DNA of 64,000 nt from Mycolicibacterium sphagni (GCF_002250655.1 NZ_NOZR01000002.1:1-64000); one strand, 5' to 3'. Shown: positions 18,611-29,119, counted from the first letter of the stretch. A program made the numbers and translations. Notes: a model not told the origin generated them from the sequence alone.

Positions 18611-19498
18611 CTACAGCGTCGCCGGACGGATCACCACAACGGATTTGGTCCGGCCACTTTTGTCCTCCAGCAGCGCGATCACCCGCCCGTCGGGATCGGT
18701 TGCGGCATAAACGCCGCCGATTCCCGCGGCACTCAGCTGCCGGCCATGGCTGGCGTCTTCGGCTTCAGCCGCGGTGATGTCGCGGCGCGCAAACGCCAGC
18801 AGGCACGCCTCGTCGAGGGTGTAGCTGAGCCGCGGCAGTTCGGCGAGTTCGTCCAGTGACCGAGCGTGATCGAGTCCGTAACCGCCAACCCGGCTGCGAC
18901 GCAACGCAGTCAGATGTCCGCCGACGCCCAGCGCATCACCGAGATCGCGCGCCAGGGCCCGAATGTAGGTGCCCGACGAACAGTCCACCTCGACGTCGAT
19001 ATCGACGAACGGGTCGTCGCGCCGGATGTCCTGCACGTCGAACCGATCGATACGAACCGTACGCTCGGCCAGCTGCACATCCTGGCCTTCGCGGACCAGC
19101 TGGTAGGCCCGCTTACCACCGATCTTGACCGCGCTCACCGCCGAAGGCCGCTGCGCGATCTCCCCCCGCAGGTCGGCGATCCCCGCCTGTATCTGATCGT
19201 CAGTGACATGCCCGGCGGAAATATCCTGCAGCACTTCACCTTCGGCGTCATCGGTGGCGGTGGACCGCCCCAGCCGGATGGTCGCGGCATACGACTTCGA
19301 CGTAGCCGTCAGCAGGCCGAGGATCTTGGTGGCTCGCTCGATTCCGATGACCAGAACGCCAGTGGCCATCGGGTCCAGGGTACCGGCGTGGCCTACCTTG
19401 CGGGTGCCGAAGATCCGCCGGCAACGCCCGACCACGTCATGGCTCGTCATGCCGGGCGGTTTGTCGACGACGACAATGCCGGCCTCGGGCCCGCTCAC
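18611..19498 (-). CDS. truB: tRNA pseudouridine-55 synthase
   Basis: A 295-residue TruB. The catalytic Asp lies in [12 protein letters not shown], and KPPGMTSHD and the C-terminal PUA-like segment are present. It makes pseudouridine 55 in the T loop of tRNAs. Start is GTG 19498, whose GTGA overlaps the pptT stop by 4 nt; the frame is open upstream but only within pptT. Convergent with the cyclase gene, 1 nt apart. Gene order truB-pptT-metallophosphoesterase is as in M. tuberculosis Rv2793c-Rv2795c. Confidence 0.96.
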   Translation of the reverse strand: MSGPEAGIVVVDKPPGMTSHDVVGRCRRIFGTRKVGHAGTLDPMATGVLVIGIERATKILGLLTATSKSYAATIRLGRSTATDDAEGEVLQDISAGHVTDDQIQAGIADLRGEIAQRPSAVSAVKIGGKRAYQLVREGQDVQLAERTVRIDRFDVQDIRRDDPFVDIDVEVDCSSGTYIRALARDLGDALGVGGHLTALRRSRVGGYGLDHARSLDELAELPRLSYTLDEACLLAFARRDITAAEAEDASHGRQLSAAGIGGVYAATDPDGRVIALLEDKSGRTKSVVVIRPATL

Positions 19499-20159
19499 AG
19501 CACGATGGCCGTCAACGCCAGCCCACCACCCACCGACCACCGGCCGGCAAGCTCGTTCAGCGGCGGGCCGAAGCGGGCGGCCGGGTCGATCAGGATCTGC
19601 GAGACGAACGTCCCGGACACCCCGGACGGGTCGACGCCGAAGGTGATGTGTGCGTCCTCGAAGCCCAGCCACCGCTGGGCCAGCGGGAACCACGCCTTGT
19701 ACGTCGCTTCCTTGGCACAGAACAGGATTCGGTCCCAGTACAGCCCACCGGGCAGTGCCGCGATCTCATACCGTTCGGCGGGCAGGCTGATGGCATTGAG
19801 CACCCCGTCGGGCAACACGCCGTGGGGCTCGGCGTCGATGCCGACCGAACGGACCGTCGCACTGCGCCCCACCACGGCAGCGCGATATCCCTGGGTATGG
19901 GTCAGGCTGCCCACGACGCCGTCGGGCCAGCACGGTTCACCCTTGTCGCCCTTGAGGATTGGCACTGGCGGCAGACCGAGTTTCCCCAACGCCACCCGAG
20001 CACAGTGCCGGACGGTGATGAACTCGTTCCGCCGCTTGCCCACCGACTTCGCAATCAGCGGCTCCTCCTCGGGCAGCGGGGTCAGGCCAGGCGGATCGTC
20101 GAAGGCCTCGGCGTAGACCAGGTCGGCGATATCGGGCAGCACTGCCGCCATCAGTTCGC

Positions 20160-20163
<4 letters not shown>
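19495..20163 (-). CDS. pptT: 4'-phosphopantetheinyl transferase PptT
   Basis: A 222-residue Sfp-type transferase that loads the phosphopantetheine arm from CoA onto carrier proteins of mycolate, siderophore and lipid synthesis. Magnesium and CoA motifs are seen: [19 protein letters not shown] and [12 protein letters not shown]. The ATG at 20163 overlaps the stop of the metallophosphoesterase by 4 nt, supporting this start. Essential in M. tuberculosis and the target of amidinourea inhibitors; the next gene's product opposes it in that species. Confidence 0.96.
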
Positions 20164-21095
<932 letters not shown>

Positions 21096-21212
21096 AACAC
21101 GCCAGCCTACTGGCGAGCAGCCGGTTAGACTGCCAGCGGTCGGGGCTGACCGCAGAGGCGGAGACATGGCCGCCGCAGCGCGCCCGACGTCGACTGCAAG
21201 CAGGAGAACCTG

Positions 21213-21251
21213 ATGCGCGCCCAGCAACTCACCCCGTACTGCAAGTTCTGA
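21213..21251 (+). CDS. Twelve-codon leader ORF upstream of the CocE hydrolase
   Basis: ATG at 21213 is preceded by AGGAGA (6 nt spacing), a far better ribosome site than that of the next gene. It encodes MRAQQLTPYCKF and stops with TGA at 21249-21251, 5 nt before the GTG that I take as the start of the hydrolase. A TAGACT -10-like element lies at 21126-21131. It is too short to compare with any family; translation and coupling are inference from the signals. Confidence 0.45.
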   Translation: MRAQQLTPYCKF

Positions 21252-21256
21252 GCGGC

Positions 21257-22936
21257 GTGCGAAGCAGTCTCAGACAGTTCGTCGACCGCGGCGTTTCCCG
21301 TTTCCTGCGGATAGCGCCGCCCACCAACGACTACGCCGTGCACCGCGGCGTCGGCATCCCGATGCGCGACGGCGCCGTCCTGCGCGCCACCCATTACGCA
21401 CCGACCGTAGACACGCCTTCGGGCACCATCCTGGTCCGCGGCCCCTACGGTCGCTCGTTCCCGTTCTCCCTGGTCTACGCGCAGCTCTACGCTGCGCGCG
21501 GTTATCACGTCCTGCTGCAAAGCGTGCGCGGCACGTTCGGATCCGGCGGCGACTTCGTGCCGATGGTGCACGAGGCCGACGATGCCGCCGACACCGTGGT
21601 GTGGCTGCGACGGCAGCCGTGGTTCACCGGCAAATTCGCCACCATCGGGCTGTCCTACCTGGGCTTCACCCAGTGGGCCCTGTTGTCGGACCCGCCGCCG
21701 GAATTGGCCGCCGCGGTGATCACCGTCGGGCCGCACGACTTTCATGCCTCGTCGTGGGGCACCGGATCGTTCTCGCTAAGCGACTTCCTGGGCTGGTCGG
21801 ACATGGTCGCCCACCAGGAGGACGCGATCCCGCGGCGCCTGGCGCTACAGAGCCGCGCCGCACGCCGGCTCGAACGCGCCACACTCGACCTGCCCCTGGG
21901 CAGCGCGGGCCGCGACCTGCTCGGTACCGGTTCCCCCTGGTACGAGTCGTGGATCGAGCACCCAGGTGCCGACGACCCGTTCTGGGAAACGATGCGAATG
22001 ACGTCCGCACTGGACCGCTGCGACTTACCGGTACTGCTGATCAGCGGCTGGCAGGACGTGTTCCTCGAGCAGACCCTGGTGCAGTTCCGCCACCTGCGTG
22101 ACCGCGGAGTCGACGTCGCGATGACGGTCGGGCCGTGGGCGCACAGCGACATGATCACCAAAGCCGGCGGGATCGCCGCCGAGCAGACACTGAGCTGGCT
22201 GGGCACGCGCCTGTCCGGAGTTCGGCCAGCCGCCCCGCGCAGCCCGGTCCGGGTGTACGTCGCCCACTACGGCTGGCTCGACCTGCCCGACTGGCCACCC
22301 GCCACCGGTCAGGGCGTGCTGTACCTGCAGCCGTCGGGCGGGCTGGCCGCCGCGGCGCCACCGGCGCAGGCGGCACCGTCGACCTTCCGCTACGACCCCG
22401 CCGACCCGACGCCGACCGTGGGCGGACGGCTGCTGGCCCAGAAAAGCGGCTACCAGGACGACTCCGCACTGGCCGAGCGCGCCGACGTACTCAGCTTCAC
22501 CAGCGGACCGCTGGACGCCGACCTGTACGTGTTCGGCAACCCGGTCGTCGAATTGACCCACGAGTCCGATATCGACCACGTCGACGTGTTCGTCCGCGTC
22601 AGCGAGGTGGACCGCCGCGGACGCTCCCGCAATGTCAGCGACGGTTATCGACGGCTGAGTGCTCCTGCACGGGGTCCGATCCGTGTCGAGCTCGATGCGA
22701 TCGCGCACCGCTTCCCCGCCGGAACTCGGGTCCGGGTGCTGATCGCCGGCGGATCGCATCCCCGCTACGCCCGAAACCTCGGCACCGGCGAACCTCTGCT
22801 CACCGGGCAGCGCATGGTGCCATCGCTGCACACCGTGCACCACGGCGCCGGCGGGGTGTCCACGCTGATCCTGCCTGCCTCGGCGGGCCTGCCGTCATCC
22901 GACGGCGGTGCGGACCCGACCAGCGATCTCCCCTAG
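21257..22936 (+). CDS. CocE/NonD family alpha/beta hydrolase (X-Pro dipeptidyl-peptidase-like)
   Basis: A 559-residue hydrolase. The catalytic triad is visible: S133 in GLSYLG, D267 in WQDVF and H296 in GPWAHSD; a C-terminal jelly-roll domain (about 345-550) is typical of the family (cocaine esterase, X-Pro peptidase, glutaryl-7-ACA acylase). The natural substrate is unknown. It resembles Rv2800. GTG 21257 is chosen as the first good start after the leader ORF; the frame stays open to 21089 but those residues are not family-like, and no ribosome site precedes the GTG. Its 3' end overlaps the convergent DUF1802 gene by 42 nt. Confidence 0.85.
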   Translation: MRSSLRQFVDRGVSRFLRIAPPTNDYAVHRGVGIPMRDGAVLRATHYAPTVDTPSGTILVRGPYGRSFPFSLVYAQLYAARGYHVLLQSVRGTFGSGGDFVPMVHEADDAADTVVWLRRQPWFTGKFATIGLSYLGFTQWALLSDPPPELAAAVITVGPHDFHASSWGTGSFSLSDFLGWSDMVAHQEDAIPRRLALQSRAARRLERATLDLPLGSAGRDLLGTGSPWYESWIEHPGADDPFWETMRMTSALDRCDLPVLLISGWQDVFLEQTLVQFRHLRDRGVDVAMTVGPWAHSDMITKAGGIAAEQTLSWLGTRLSGVRPAAPRSPVRVYVAHYGWLDLPDWPPATGQGVLYLQPSGGLAAAAPPAQAAPSTFRYDPADPTPTVGGRLLAQKSGYQDDSALAERADVLSFTSGPLDADLYVFGNPVVELTHESDIDHVDVFVRVSEVDRRGRSRNVSDGYRRLSAPARGPIRVELDAIAHRFPAGTRVRVLIAGGSHPRYARNLGTGEPLLTGQRMVPSLHTVHHGAGGVSTLILPASAGLPSSDGGADPTSDLP

Positions 22937-23440
22937 CTCGGCAGCATCGTGTACCGGGTCGCCCAGGACTCCCGTCATGGGTAATTGCACCCAGCTGGTA
23001 CAGCCGCCGTACTGCGGCTCCCGCCCCAGCTGAATCGGCTCGACGAGGGCCACGGCCTGGACCACCAGCACCGTCAGCCTGTGACGAGGCCGGAAGTCGA
23101 GCCGGTCGGCCTGTACCGACTCGGCGGTCCAGATGTGCAAATCCTCGATGTCGGACAGCCCGTCAGCGTTCGACACCGCTATGGCGGCAATGACTTTCGC
23201 TGCCGCTCGGATCACCAACTGATCGTCGGTACTGTCCGGAGCGGATTCGGCGAGCAGGCCACGATGCTCGGGGCGCACCCGCTCGGCGTGGCTGTGCGCG
23301 ACCGTCGGGAACAACAGGAACTCGTTGGCGGCCACGGCGAAACGCTTCTCGTGGATACCGCCTTTACGCAGCAGCACGGTCTGGCGGCCGTCCAGCAGGG
23401 CGTGCACGGCGGCGCTCCACTCCTTGAGCGCTGCCGTCAT
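22895..23440 (-). CDS. DUF1802 family protein
   Basis: A 181-residue protein with the DUF1802 signature: ALL.GRQTVLLRKGGI followed by EKRFAVAANEFLLFPT and HSHAERV. Function unknown. It is downstream of the DUF2277 gene with a 4-nt overlap, so the two are an operon; the end overlaps the hydrolase by 42 nt on the opposite strand. Confidence 0.85.
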   Translation of the reverse strand: MTAALKEWSAAVHALLDGRQTVLLRKGGIHEKRFAVAANEFLLFPTVAHSHAERVRPEHRGLLAESAPDSTDDQLVIRAAAKVIAAIAVSNADGLSDIEDLHIWTAESVQADRLDFRPRHRLTVLVVQAVALVEPIQLGREPQYGGCTSWVQLPMTGVLGDPVHDAAELGEIAGRVRTAVG

Positions 23441-23703
23441 GTCGCCGCGAGCCGGGCAATGACCTCGGGTCGGCGCAGCGGCGGAATCGCCTTCGGCGGC
23501 TGACGCCGGGCAGGCAGTTCGGCGAGCAGTCGCGTAGTGGTGGCAGCAACCTCGGCGACCGCCGCCTCGAAGGCATCGGCGACGGCGTCAGAAGGACGAG
23601 TGATCCCGCTGACCTTGCGGATGTACTGACGAGCGGCCGCGGTGATCTCTTCGCTGGTCGCCGCCGGCTCCAGGCCGCGCAACTCGGTGATGTTTCGGCA
23701 CAT
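23437..23703 (-). CDS. DUF2277 family protein
   Basis: An 88-residue protein beginning MCRNITELRGLEPAA, the invariant opening of DUF2277, followed by TSEEITAAARQYIRKVSG. Function unknown; members are small, widespread in actinobacteria and often near regulators. The start at 23703 is set by the family N-terminus rather than the upstream ATG of the same frame. Translationally coupled to the DUF1802 gene. Confidence 0.88.
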   Translation of the reverse strand: MCRNITELRGLEPAATSEEITAAARQYIRKVSGITRPSDAVADAFEAAVAEVAATTTRLLAELPARRQPPKAIPPLRRPEVIARLAAT

Positions 23704-23845
23704 GCTGTCCAGCATGCCTGTGGTCGGGGCCATGAACTCACCGCCGGCGTTGATCTGATTGATATGCGGCTCCCATCTGGCTCATAAGTTCGGAACCTAG
23801 CGTGGCCGCCAAGCTGTCGATTTCACGGGACGAGGAGGGCCCATC

Positions 23846-24454
23846 TTGACTGCGGGACTGGCACCGACCGGCACGGAGGACGCACCCCTCCGTGGCCGAG
23901 CGAAGCCCAGCCGGGCGGCCGCTCCGCGGGCGGTGAGCAAGCGATCGGTGGGCCGGCCCCGCGGCTCGAACACCGATGTGCGGCGGCAGATGATCGTCTC
24001 CTCGGCGATGCGAATTTTCGCCTATCGCGGGTACGACGCCGCCACGCTGCAGGAAGTCGCCGACCTCGTCGGCATCACCCGCCCGGCGGTGCACCACCAT
24101 TTTCCCGGTAAGGCGCCGCTCTACCGGTCGGCCCTCGACCGCGCCTACGAGCTCGTGATGACGACGTTCGCGGTACACCCGCTCGAGGCGATCACTGCCC
24201 CGCCGCAAGGCGAACTTCGCATGGCCAGCGCCTTGCTGGGTACGTCGCTGGCGCAATCGCATCGAATCGCCGACATCGCGCCGCGAATCACCAGCATCTC
24301 CGCCGACTTGCGCCGCCTGTGCCACAAAGCCGCGGGCCCCGACGCCGACCAGCACCGAACCGACCTTCTCGTTGCCGTGGTCGTCGGGAGGTGGGTGTTG
24401 ACCGCCTCGGACCTGTCCCGCGACGATATCGACGCGGACTTCGACCTGGCCTGA
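23846..24454 (+). CDS. TetR family transcriptional regulator
   Basis: A 202-residue regulator. The N-terminal ~35 residues are basic and flexible; the HTH (about 46-90) has IVSSAMRIFAYRGYDAATLQEVADLVGITRPAVHHHFPGK-type residues, seen here as FAYRGYDAATLQ and ITRPAVHHHFPGK. TTG 23846 is the start, supported by GAGGAGGG 8 nt upstream. Divergent from the DUF2277-DUF1802 pair, which is a possible target. The C-terminal ligand domain is divergent and gives no ligand clue. Confidence 0.87.
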   Translation: MTAGLAPTGTEDAPLRGRAKPSRAAAPRAVSKRSVGRPRGSNTDVRRQMIVSSAMRIFAYRGYDAATLQEVADLVGITRPAVHHHFPGKAPLYRSALDRAYELVMTTFAVHPLEAITAPPQGELRMASALLGTSLAQSHRIADIAPRITSISADLRRLCHKAAGPDADQHRTDLLVAVVVGRWVLTASDLSRDDIDADFDLA

Positions 24455-24548
24455 GCAAACTCCCAGCTAAGGAGTCGGCGAGGGTCCCCACAAGTATGTA
24501 TCGCGAGAGTAGATTTACCCCGACTGTCTGATCGGGCGGGCTGCGCGT

Positions 24549-25970
24549 GTGCCTGCGACGAGAAAACTGGAGGACGGGGTTGTGAGCCAGTTCCTGTCCG
24601 CAGCGCCACCGTGGCGAATGCGGCGGATGAGCCGAGCCTGCTCGGCGCTGGCTCTGTTGATCGGCGCCACCGTGCTCCCCGGCTGTGGCGGTCCGGCCAA
24701 CCTGACCGAGGTGGCCGACGACCTGCAGACCGCACTGATGGCGATGCCCGGAGTGACCGATGCATGGGTCTACCACGACGAGAACTACGCCGAGGGCGTA
24801 ACTTTCACCATCGCGGTCGACGTGCCGACCGCGACCCGCGAACAGATCACCGCGGTGGCCGACCGCATCGCCGCCACCCACACCGCGCTGGTCAGCAACT
24901 ACACCCAGAATGTCGAGTTCTGGGTTACCTCGGACAAACCGGTGACGATCACCCGCCAGTCGCGCGTCGATGCCGGGCAAATCGCCGACGACGCGGAACG
25001 ACTCCGCGCGATCGCCGCGAACGCCGACGGCCGGATCGACTGGTTCCGCGACGACGACGGCGACGTCAACCAGCTGTCGTTCACCGACAGCCGCACGCCG
25101 GATGCCGACCTCGTCGATGTGGTGCGGCAAACCGCCGGGGACACCGCGGTCACGATGTCGGTATCACCGTCAACGCCGTCTCGCCAAACCCCCCGGACGG
25201 TGGTCTCCTTTCCTCTCAGCGCCAACGACCAGACCGCGGTGCAGCAATTCCTCGACACCGTCGGAGTCGATGTCTTCGGAGTGCGGATCGACGGCGGCAG
25301 GGTGCAAGCCCTGGAGGCCACCGTGCCCGCTGACGCAGCTGTCGCCGAGCAGAAGCTCTCCTCGGTGATCGATGCGAGCAGGGGCGTGGCGGCCCGGCCG
25401 ATGTGGCTGGCCTGGTACGTCCCGAGCGCGCTCGGTGGCGTTCCGGTGTTCGACGGTGTCGTCGAAGTCGGTGATTGTTCGGCCCCGGCCGCACAGATCC
25501 GGCGGGCGTCTACGCGCACAACGCCCGATGCCGGCTCCACCCTTCAGGCGCGCCTACAGTCCAGGGCCGACACCTGTACGACGGCCGACCCGGTCCGGAC
25601 CGGGCGGACGCAACCGACGCAGGCCGCACCGTCTCCCGTGCCCACTACGCCCTTGGGCCAGCGCAACGCGCCTGACGCCACACGTGTACCCGAGGTCGCG
25701 AGCACCGTCCAGCGCTCCACGACCGCAATAAGCCCATGCGGCACAGCACAATTCGCACCGGCTTGCGTAGCCGCCAGTTCGGGGTCCAATGGCGCCACCA
25801 CAACGAACACCGGGCCCGTGCGGCTGCCCTGGCCAGACGGTGCGCCACACGATTTCACTCCTCGTCCAGCGGCGGGTATCGACCCGACCAACCCGCCGAG
25901 CGGCGGCCCGCCGCGATCTCCGACGACCGCCCGCCCGCCGAGAACCGAGGCGGCGCACTCAGCCCGCTAG
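24549..25970 (+). CDS. Putative secreted lipoprotein with Pro/Thr-rich tail
   Basis: A 473-residue protein. After a basic start (WRMRRMSRA) comes a hydrophobic segment and the lipobox LPGCGG, so it is probably lipid-anchored at the outer face of the membrane. Residues about 50-320 form an alpha/beta repeat-like domain of unknown family (two similar halves each with a VDVPTATREQI / VDVFGVRIDGG-like strand). From about residue 320 the chain is a Pro/Thr/Ser-rich, low-complexity tail. It occupies the position of lppV in related genomes, but I cannot confirm homology. GTG near 24582 (VVSQFLSAAP) is an alternative start. Confidence 0.6.
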   Translation: MPATRKLEDGVVSQFLSAAPPWRMRRMSRACSALALLIGATVLPGCGGPANLTEVADDLQTALMAMPGVTDAWVYHDENYAEGVTFTIAVDVPTATREQITAVADRIAATHTALVSNYTQNVEFWVTSDKPVTITRQSRVDAGQIADDAERLRAIAANADGRIDWFRDDDGDVNQLSFTDSRTPDADLVDVVRQTAGDTAVTMSVSPSTPSRQTPRTVVSFPLSANDQTAVQQFLDTVGVDVFGVRIDGGRVQALEATVPADAAVAEQKLSSVIDASRGVAARPMWLAWYVPSALGGVPVFDGVVEVGDCSAPAAQIRRASTRTTPDAGSTLQARLQSRADTCTTADPVRTGRTQPTQAAPSPVPTTPLGQRNAPDATRVPEVASTVQRSTTAISPCGTAQFAPACVAASSGSNGATTTNTGPVRLPWPDGAPHDFTPRPAAGIDPTNPPSGGPPRSPTTARPPRTEAAHSAR

Positions 25971-25993
25971 CGGACTGCCGATACGGTGTCACC

Positions 25994-26752
25994 ATGACCG
26001 GCGACGACATCCTGCTCATCGAAACCACCGACCGGGTCCGGACAGTCACACTGAATCGACCCGGTGCCCGCAATGCGCTGTCGAGTGCGCTGCGCAGCCA
26101 GTTCTTCCGTGCGCTGCGCGAGGCCGACGCCGAGGCCGATGTCGACGTCATCATCGTCACGGGTGCCGACCCGGTCTTCTGCGCGGGCCTGGACCTCAAG
26201 GAGCTCGGCGACACCACCGAGCTTCCCGATATCTCGCCGAAGTGGCCGCCGATGACCAAGCCCGTCATCGGGGCGATCAACGGCGCCGCGGTGACCGGCG
26301 GGCTGGAGCTGGCGCTGTACTGCGACATCCTGATCGCCTCCGAGCAAGCCCGCTTCGCCGATACCCATGCCCGGGTCGGTCTGCTGCCGACCTGGGGTCT
26401 CAGTGTGCGGCTGCCTCAGAAGGTCGGCGTCGGCCTCGCCCGGCGGATGAGCCTGACCGGCGATTATCTGTCAGCCGAGGACGCGCTGCGCGCCGGGCTC
26501 GTCACCCAGGTCGTCGCACATGAGGAGTTGCTACCCGCTGCCCGTGCGGTGGCCGCCTCGATCGTCGGCAACAACCAGAGGGCCGTGCGCGCGCTGCTCG
26601 CCTCGTATCACCGCATCGATGCGGACCAGACCGACTCGGGGCTGTGGATCGAGGCGATGTCGGCCCGCGCGTGGATGGCGCAGACCTCCGGTGACGACAT
26701 CGCGGCCAGTCGCGCCTCGGTGATCGAGCGCGGCCGCTCGCAGGTGAAATAG
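25994..26752 (+). CDS. Enoyl-CoA hydratase/isomerase family protein, EchA16-like
   Basis: A 252-residue crotonase-fold protein. The oxyanion-hole segments GLDLKELGD and NGAAVTGGLELALYCD are clear. The first catalytic Glu is present (E105 in GGLELAL), while the second, usually in PEI..G, is replaced by His (H125 in THARVGLLP), so classical hydration is doubtful and an isomerase or other crotonase reaction is possible. ATG 25994 starts the family-like region; upstream sequence in the frame belongs to the lipoprotein tail. It matches the position of echA16 near dinF-infB. Confidence 0.9.
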   Translation: MTGDDILLIETTDRVRTVTLNRPGARNALSSALRSQFFRALREADAEADVDVIIVTGADPVFCAGLDLKELGDTTELPDISPKWPPMTKPVIGAINGAAVTGGLELALYCDILIASEQARFADTHARVGLLPTWGLSVRLPQKVGVGLARRMSLTGDYLSAEDALRAGLVTQVVAHEELLPAARAVAASIVGNNQRAVRALLASYHRIDADQTDSGLWIEAMSARAWMAQTSGDDIAASRASVIERGRSQVK

Positions 26753-26759
26753 CCTCGGG

Positions 26760-29048
26760 TCAAACGGCTTTCGTACTGCTGAGCAGGCTCTGCCACTTCG
26801 CCAGCGTGCCGGCGTCGTTGGCGATGATGTTGCCCATCTGCAGTTGGCTCAGCGTCACGCCCTGCAATGTGTAGCTGCTGTTGTTGCCGACGATGGTGAT
26901 CACCACCGAGTCAGATGTCTGGGTGACATCGAATTGGTCTGCCTGCATCCAGACGAAGTTCAGCGTGTCCTTCGCGGGGTTGAAGTCGAGCACCTGGTTG
27001 GCGCCCCACGCCCAAGTGATGGTCGTAGAAGTGCCGCCCGTCACCGGAGTGCTACCCCCACCACCGCTGGATCCTCCGCTGCCGGCGTCGTAGTTGAGAA
27101 CGTTGGTCGTGCCGTAGTGGTTGAAGACATTGCTGAAACTGCCCGCGGGATCGCTCAGCCCCGACGCGCTGATCGTGGACTGCCCGAGAGTGCCCGGGGT
27201 GTCGCGAAGGACCTGCCACATCGACAGCATGCCAATGCCGTTCGTGACGGCGAAGTTCTCCAGGGCCTGCGCGTCGGCGACAGTGAACACCTCGGTGCTG
27301 ATGTCGTTGACACCGAGCATCGGGGTGACTCCGATGTTGCTCCACGCGAAGTTCTGCCCGTGTTTGGCGTACAGCGTCGTGAGCTGGCTGTAGGTGGACT
27401 CGGCGGATTCGATCGCATAGGCGCCCATGGTCTGCGCGTTCGGTCCGCTGGTGGGCGCAGCGGACTCGCCGTAGTCCATCGCCATCACGTTGACGCCGGC
27501 GAGCTTGACCCCGGCACTGAGCGCGGAGTCCACGACGTTGAGACCGTCGGCGGTCAGGCCGGTCGGCAACACCGGAAGTGTGTACCAGATCTGGACATCC
27601 GGGTTGGCCTTCTGGAGCAGGGCGAGGGCTTGGCTGTTGAGAGCGATCGAGGCCGGGTCGGCCACCGCGGCGCCCTCGATGTCGAAATCGAGGTGGGTGA
27701 CACCGTAGGTGTTGACAACGGCAGCGTAGGCGTTGGCCAAGTCTTGGGCGCTGCGACCTTCGGAGGCATAGGCCTGCGCGATGCTGGTGCCGGCCTGGCC
27801 GCCAAACGAGATCATCACGTCGCCGCCGGCTGCCTTGAAGGTGGCGATCGAGGCGTTGATCGCCACTGCCTGTTCGTTGGTCGAATTCGGTTCCAGCGCA
27901 GCCAATCCCGCCCAGGCGAGGTTGCCGTTGGCGTCGGCCTGCATGAAGCCCAGCGTCATGAACGAAGTGCCGTAGGCCTTCGCGAGTTGCAGCAGATTGG
28001 GAACCGGGTAGGAGCCCATATCGACGTACGGGGAGAAGTACGCCTTACCCCACTGGGCGGTTCCGCCGGGCGTGGTTGCGGTGTCGTCATTCGTGATCGT
28101 GCCGACCGCCGACGCCGTGGCGATGGTGGCACCGGACGGATTCGACAGTGTGACGGTGAACGTCTCGGTGGGTTCCACAGTGGTGTCACCGAGCACGCTG
28201 ACGTCGATCACCTGCGACACCACTCCGGGGGCGAACGTCACCTTACCCGCGCTCGCCGTGTAGTCCTGGCCGGCCGTCGCCGTCCCGTCGGCGGTGGTGT
28301 AGCTGACCGTGACCGTTGTCGTCGACGCGTGGGACAGCGTCACCGTGAACGCCAGGGGCGTCGTCCCGCTGTTGCCTTCGAGCACGGTGCCGCCGGTGAT
28401 CGACACACTGGGCACCGCCGCCTGCGGATGTAGGACAGCCTCGATCTCGCGGCGGATCAACGCCAGCATGCCGGTCAGCAGCTGCACCGGCGACGGTGGC
28501 AGGCCCTTGATTCCGAACAGCGACAGCAAGCTTGTGACGATGTCGGTCGGTGTGAGAGACGCAGCCGCTGCCGGCCGGGCCGGCGCCGCTACGGCCCTGG
28601 GCGCCGCTACCGCTGCCACGACCGGATCGGCCATCGAAAACTGTTCGGCCACAGCTGAATTTGTCGCACTGGCTGTGGAAGGCGAAGTCTGTTCGCGCGA
28701 ATCCGCGGGCACAGGGTCGTCGAAGGCTTGCCGAGCAACACTCGGGCGGCTCGCAGCCGGCCTCGATCTCGGTGTCGACGTCGTGCGGGCGGATTTCGTC
28801 GTCACATCCGATCTGGCCGTCGACAGCTCATGCGCCGCGCGGCGCGACGTGCCCACCGAGCGCGGCCCCGACGGCGCCGACGGCTGAGAGGCAGAGCCCG
28901 TATCCGGAGTGTCAGCTACCGCGATGCCGGGGCTGGCGGCGACAGCGAGCCCCAGCCCTACGGCAAATACGGCAGAACCGGCGCGGAACCCAAATGCTGT
29001 CGAAATCATGGCACCCCCGGACCTAGGCGATCTGTCAGCAACGTTCAT
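26760..29048 (-). CDS. Secreted GH18 chitinase-like protein with Calx-beta domain
   Basis: A 762-residue exported protein. A signal peptide (hydrophobic FGFRAGSAVFAVGLGLAVA, cleavage near AVADT) is followed by a Ser/Ala/Pro-rich linker, a Calx-beta domain (about 212-305, ending TITNDD), a GH18 TIM barrel (about 315-640) with the catalytic DxDxE as LDFDIEG (about residue 455), a Gly/Ser linker and a C-terminal beta domain (about 670-762, VLDFNPAKD...SYTLQGV). It likely binds and hydrolyses chitin-like or other beta-1,4-GlcNAc polymers. An internal ATG at 29009 (MISTAFGF) is an equally good start directly before the signal peptide. Confidence 0.85.
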   Translation of the reverse strand: MNVADRSPRSGGAMISTAFGFRAGSAVFAVGLGLAVAASPGIAVADTPDTGSASQPSAPSGPRSVGTSRRAAHELSTARSDVTTKSARTTSTPRSRPAASRPSVARQAFDDPVPADSREQTSPSTASATNSAVAEQFSMADPVVAAVAAPRAVAAPARPAAAASLTPTDIVTSLLSLFGIKGLPPSPVQLLTGMLALIRREIEAVLHPQAAVPSVSITGGTVLEGNSGTTPLAFTVTLSHASTTTVTVSYTTADGTATAGQDYTASAGKVTFAPGVVSQVIDVSVLGDTTVEPTETFTVTLSNPSGATIATASAVGTITNDDTATTPGGTAQWGKAYFSPYVDMGSYPVPNLLQLAKAYGTSFMTLGFMQADANGNLAWAGLAALEPNSTNEQAVAINASIATFKAAGGDVMISFGGQAGTSIAQAYASEGRSAQDLANAYAAVVNTYGVTHLDFDIEGAAVADPASIALNSQALALLQKANPDVQIWYTLPVLPTGLTADGLNVVDSALSAGVKLAGVNVMAMDYGESAAPTSGPNAQTMGAYAIESAESTYSQLTTLYAKHGQNFAWSNIGVTPMLGVNDISTEVFTVADAQALENFAVTNGIGMLSMWQVLRDTPGTLGQSTISASGLSDPAGSFSNVFNHYGTTNVLNYDAGSGGSSGGGGSTPVTGGTSTTITWAWGANQVLDFNPAKDTLNFVWMQADQFDVTQTSDSVVITIVGNNSSYTLQGVTLSQLQMGNIIANDAGTLAKWQSLLSSTKAV

Positions 29049-29119
29049 TAATACCGTATGACTGAGGACCAGAGAGCGATCTCAGCAAAATTTCAGTTTG
29101 CCGCGATTCGGGCGACGTT

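Noticed and set aside
25475..25970. Possible frameshift in the C-terminal third of the lipoprotein gene
   Set aside because: The alternative frame (25475-25675) has similar third-position GC and no recognisable family; a natural Pro/Thr-rich low-complexity tail explains the region as well.
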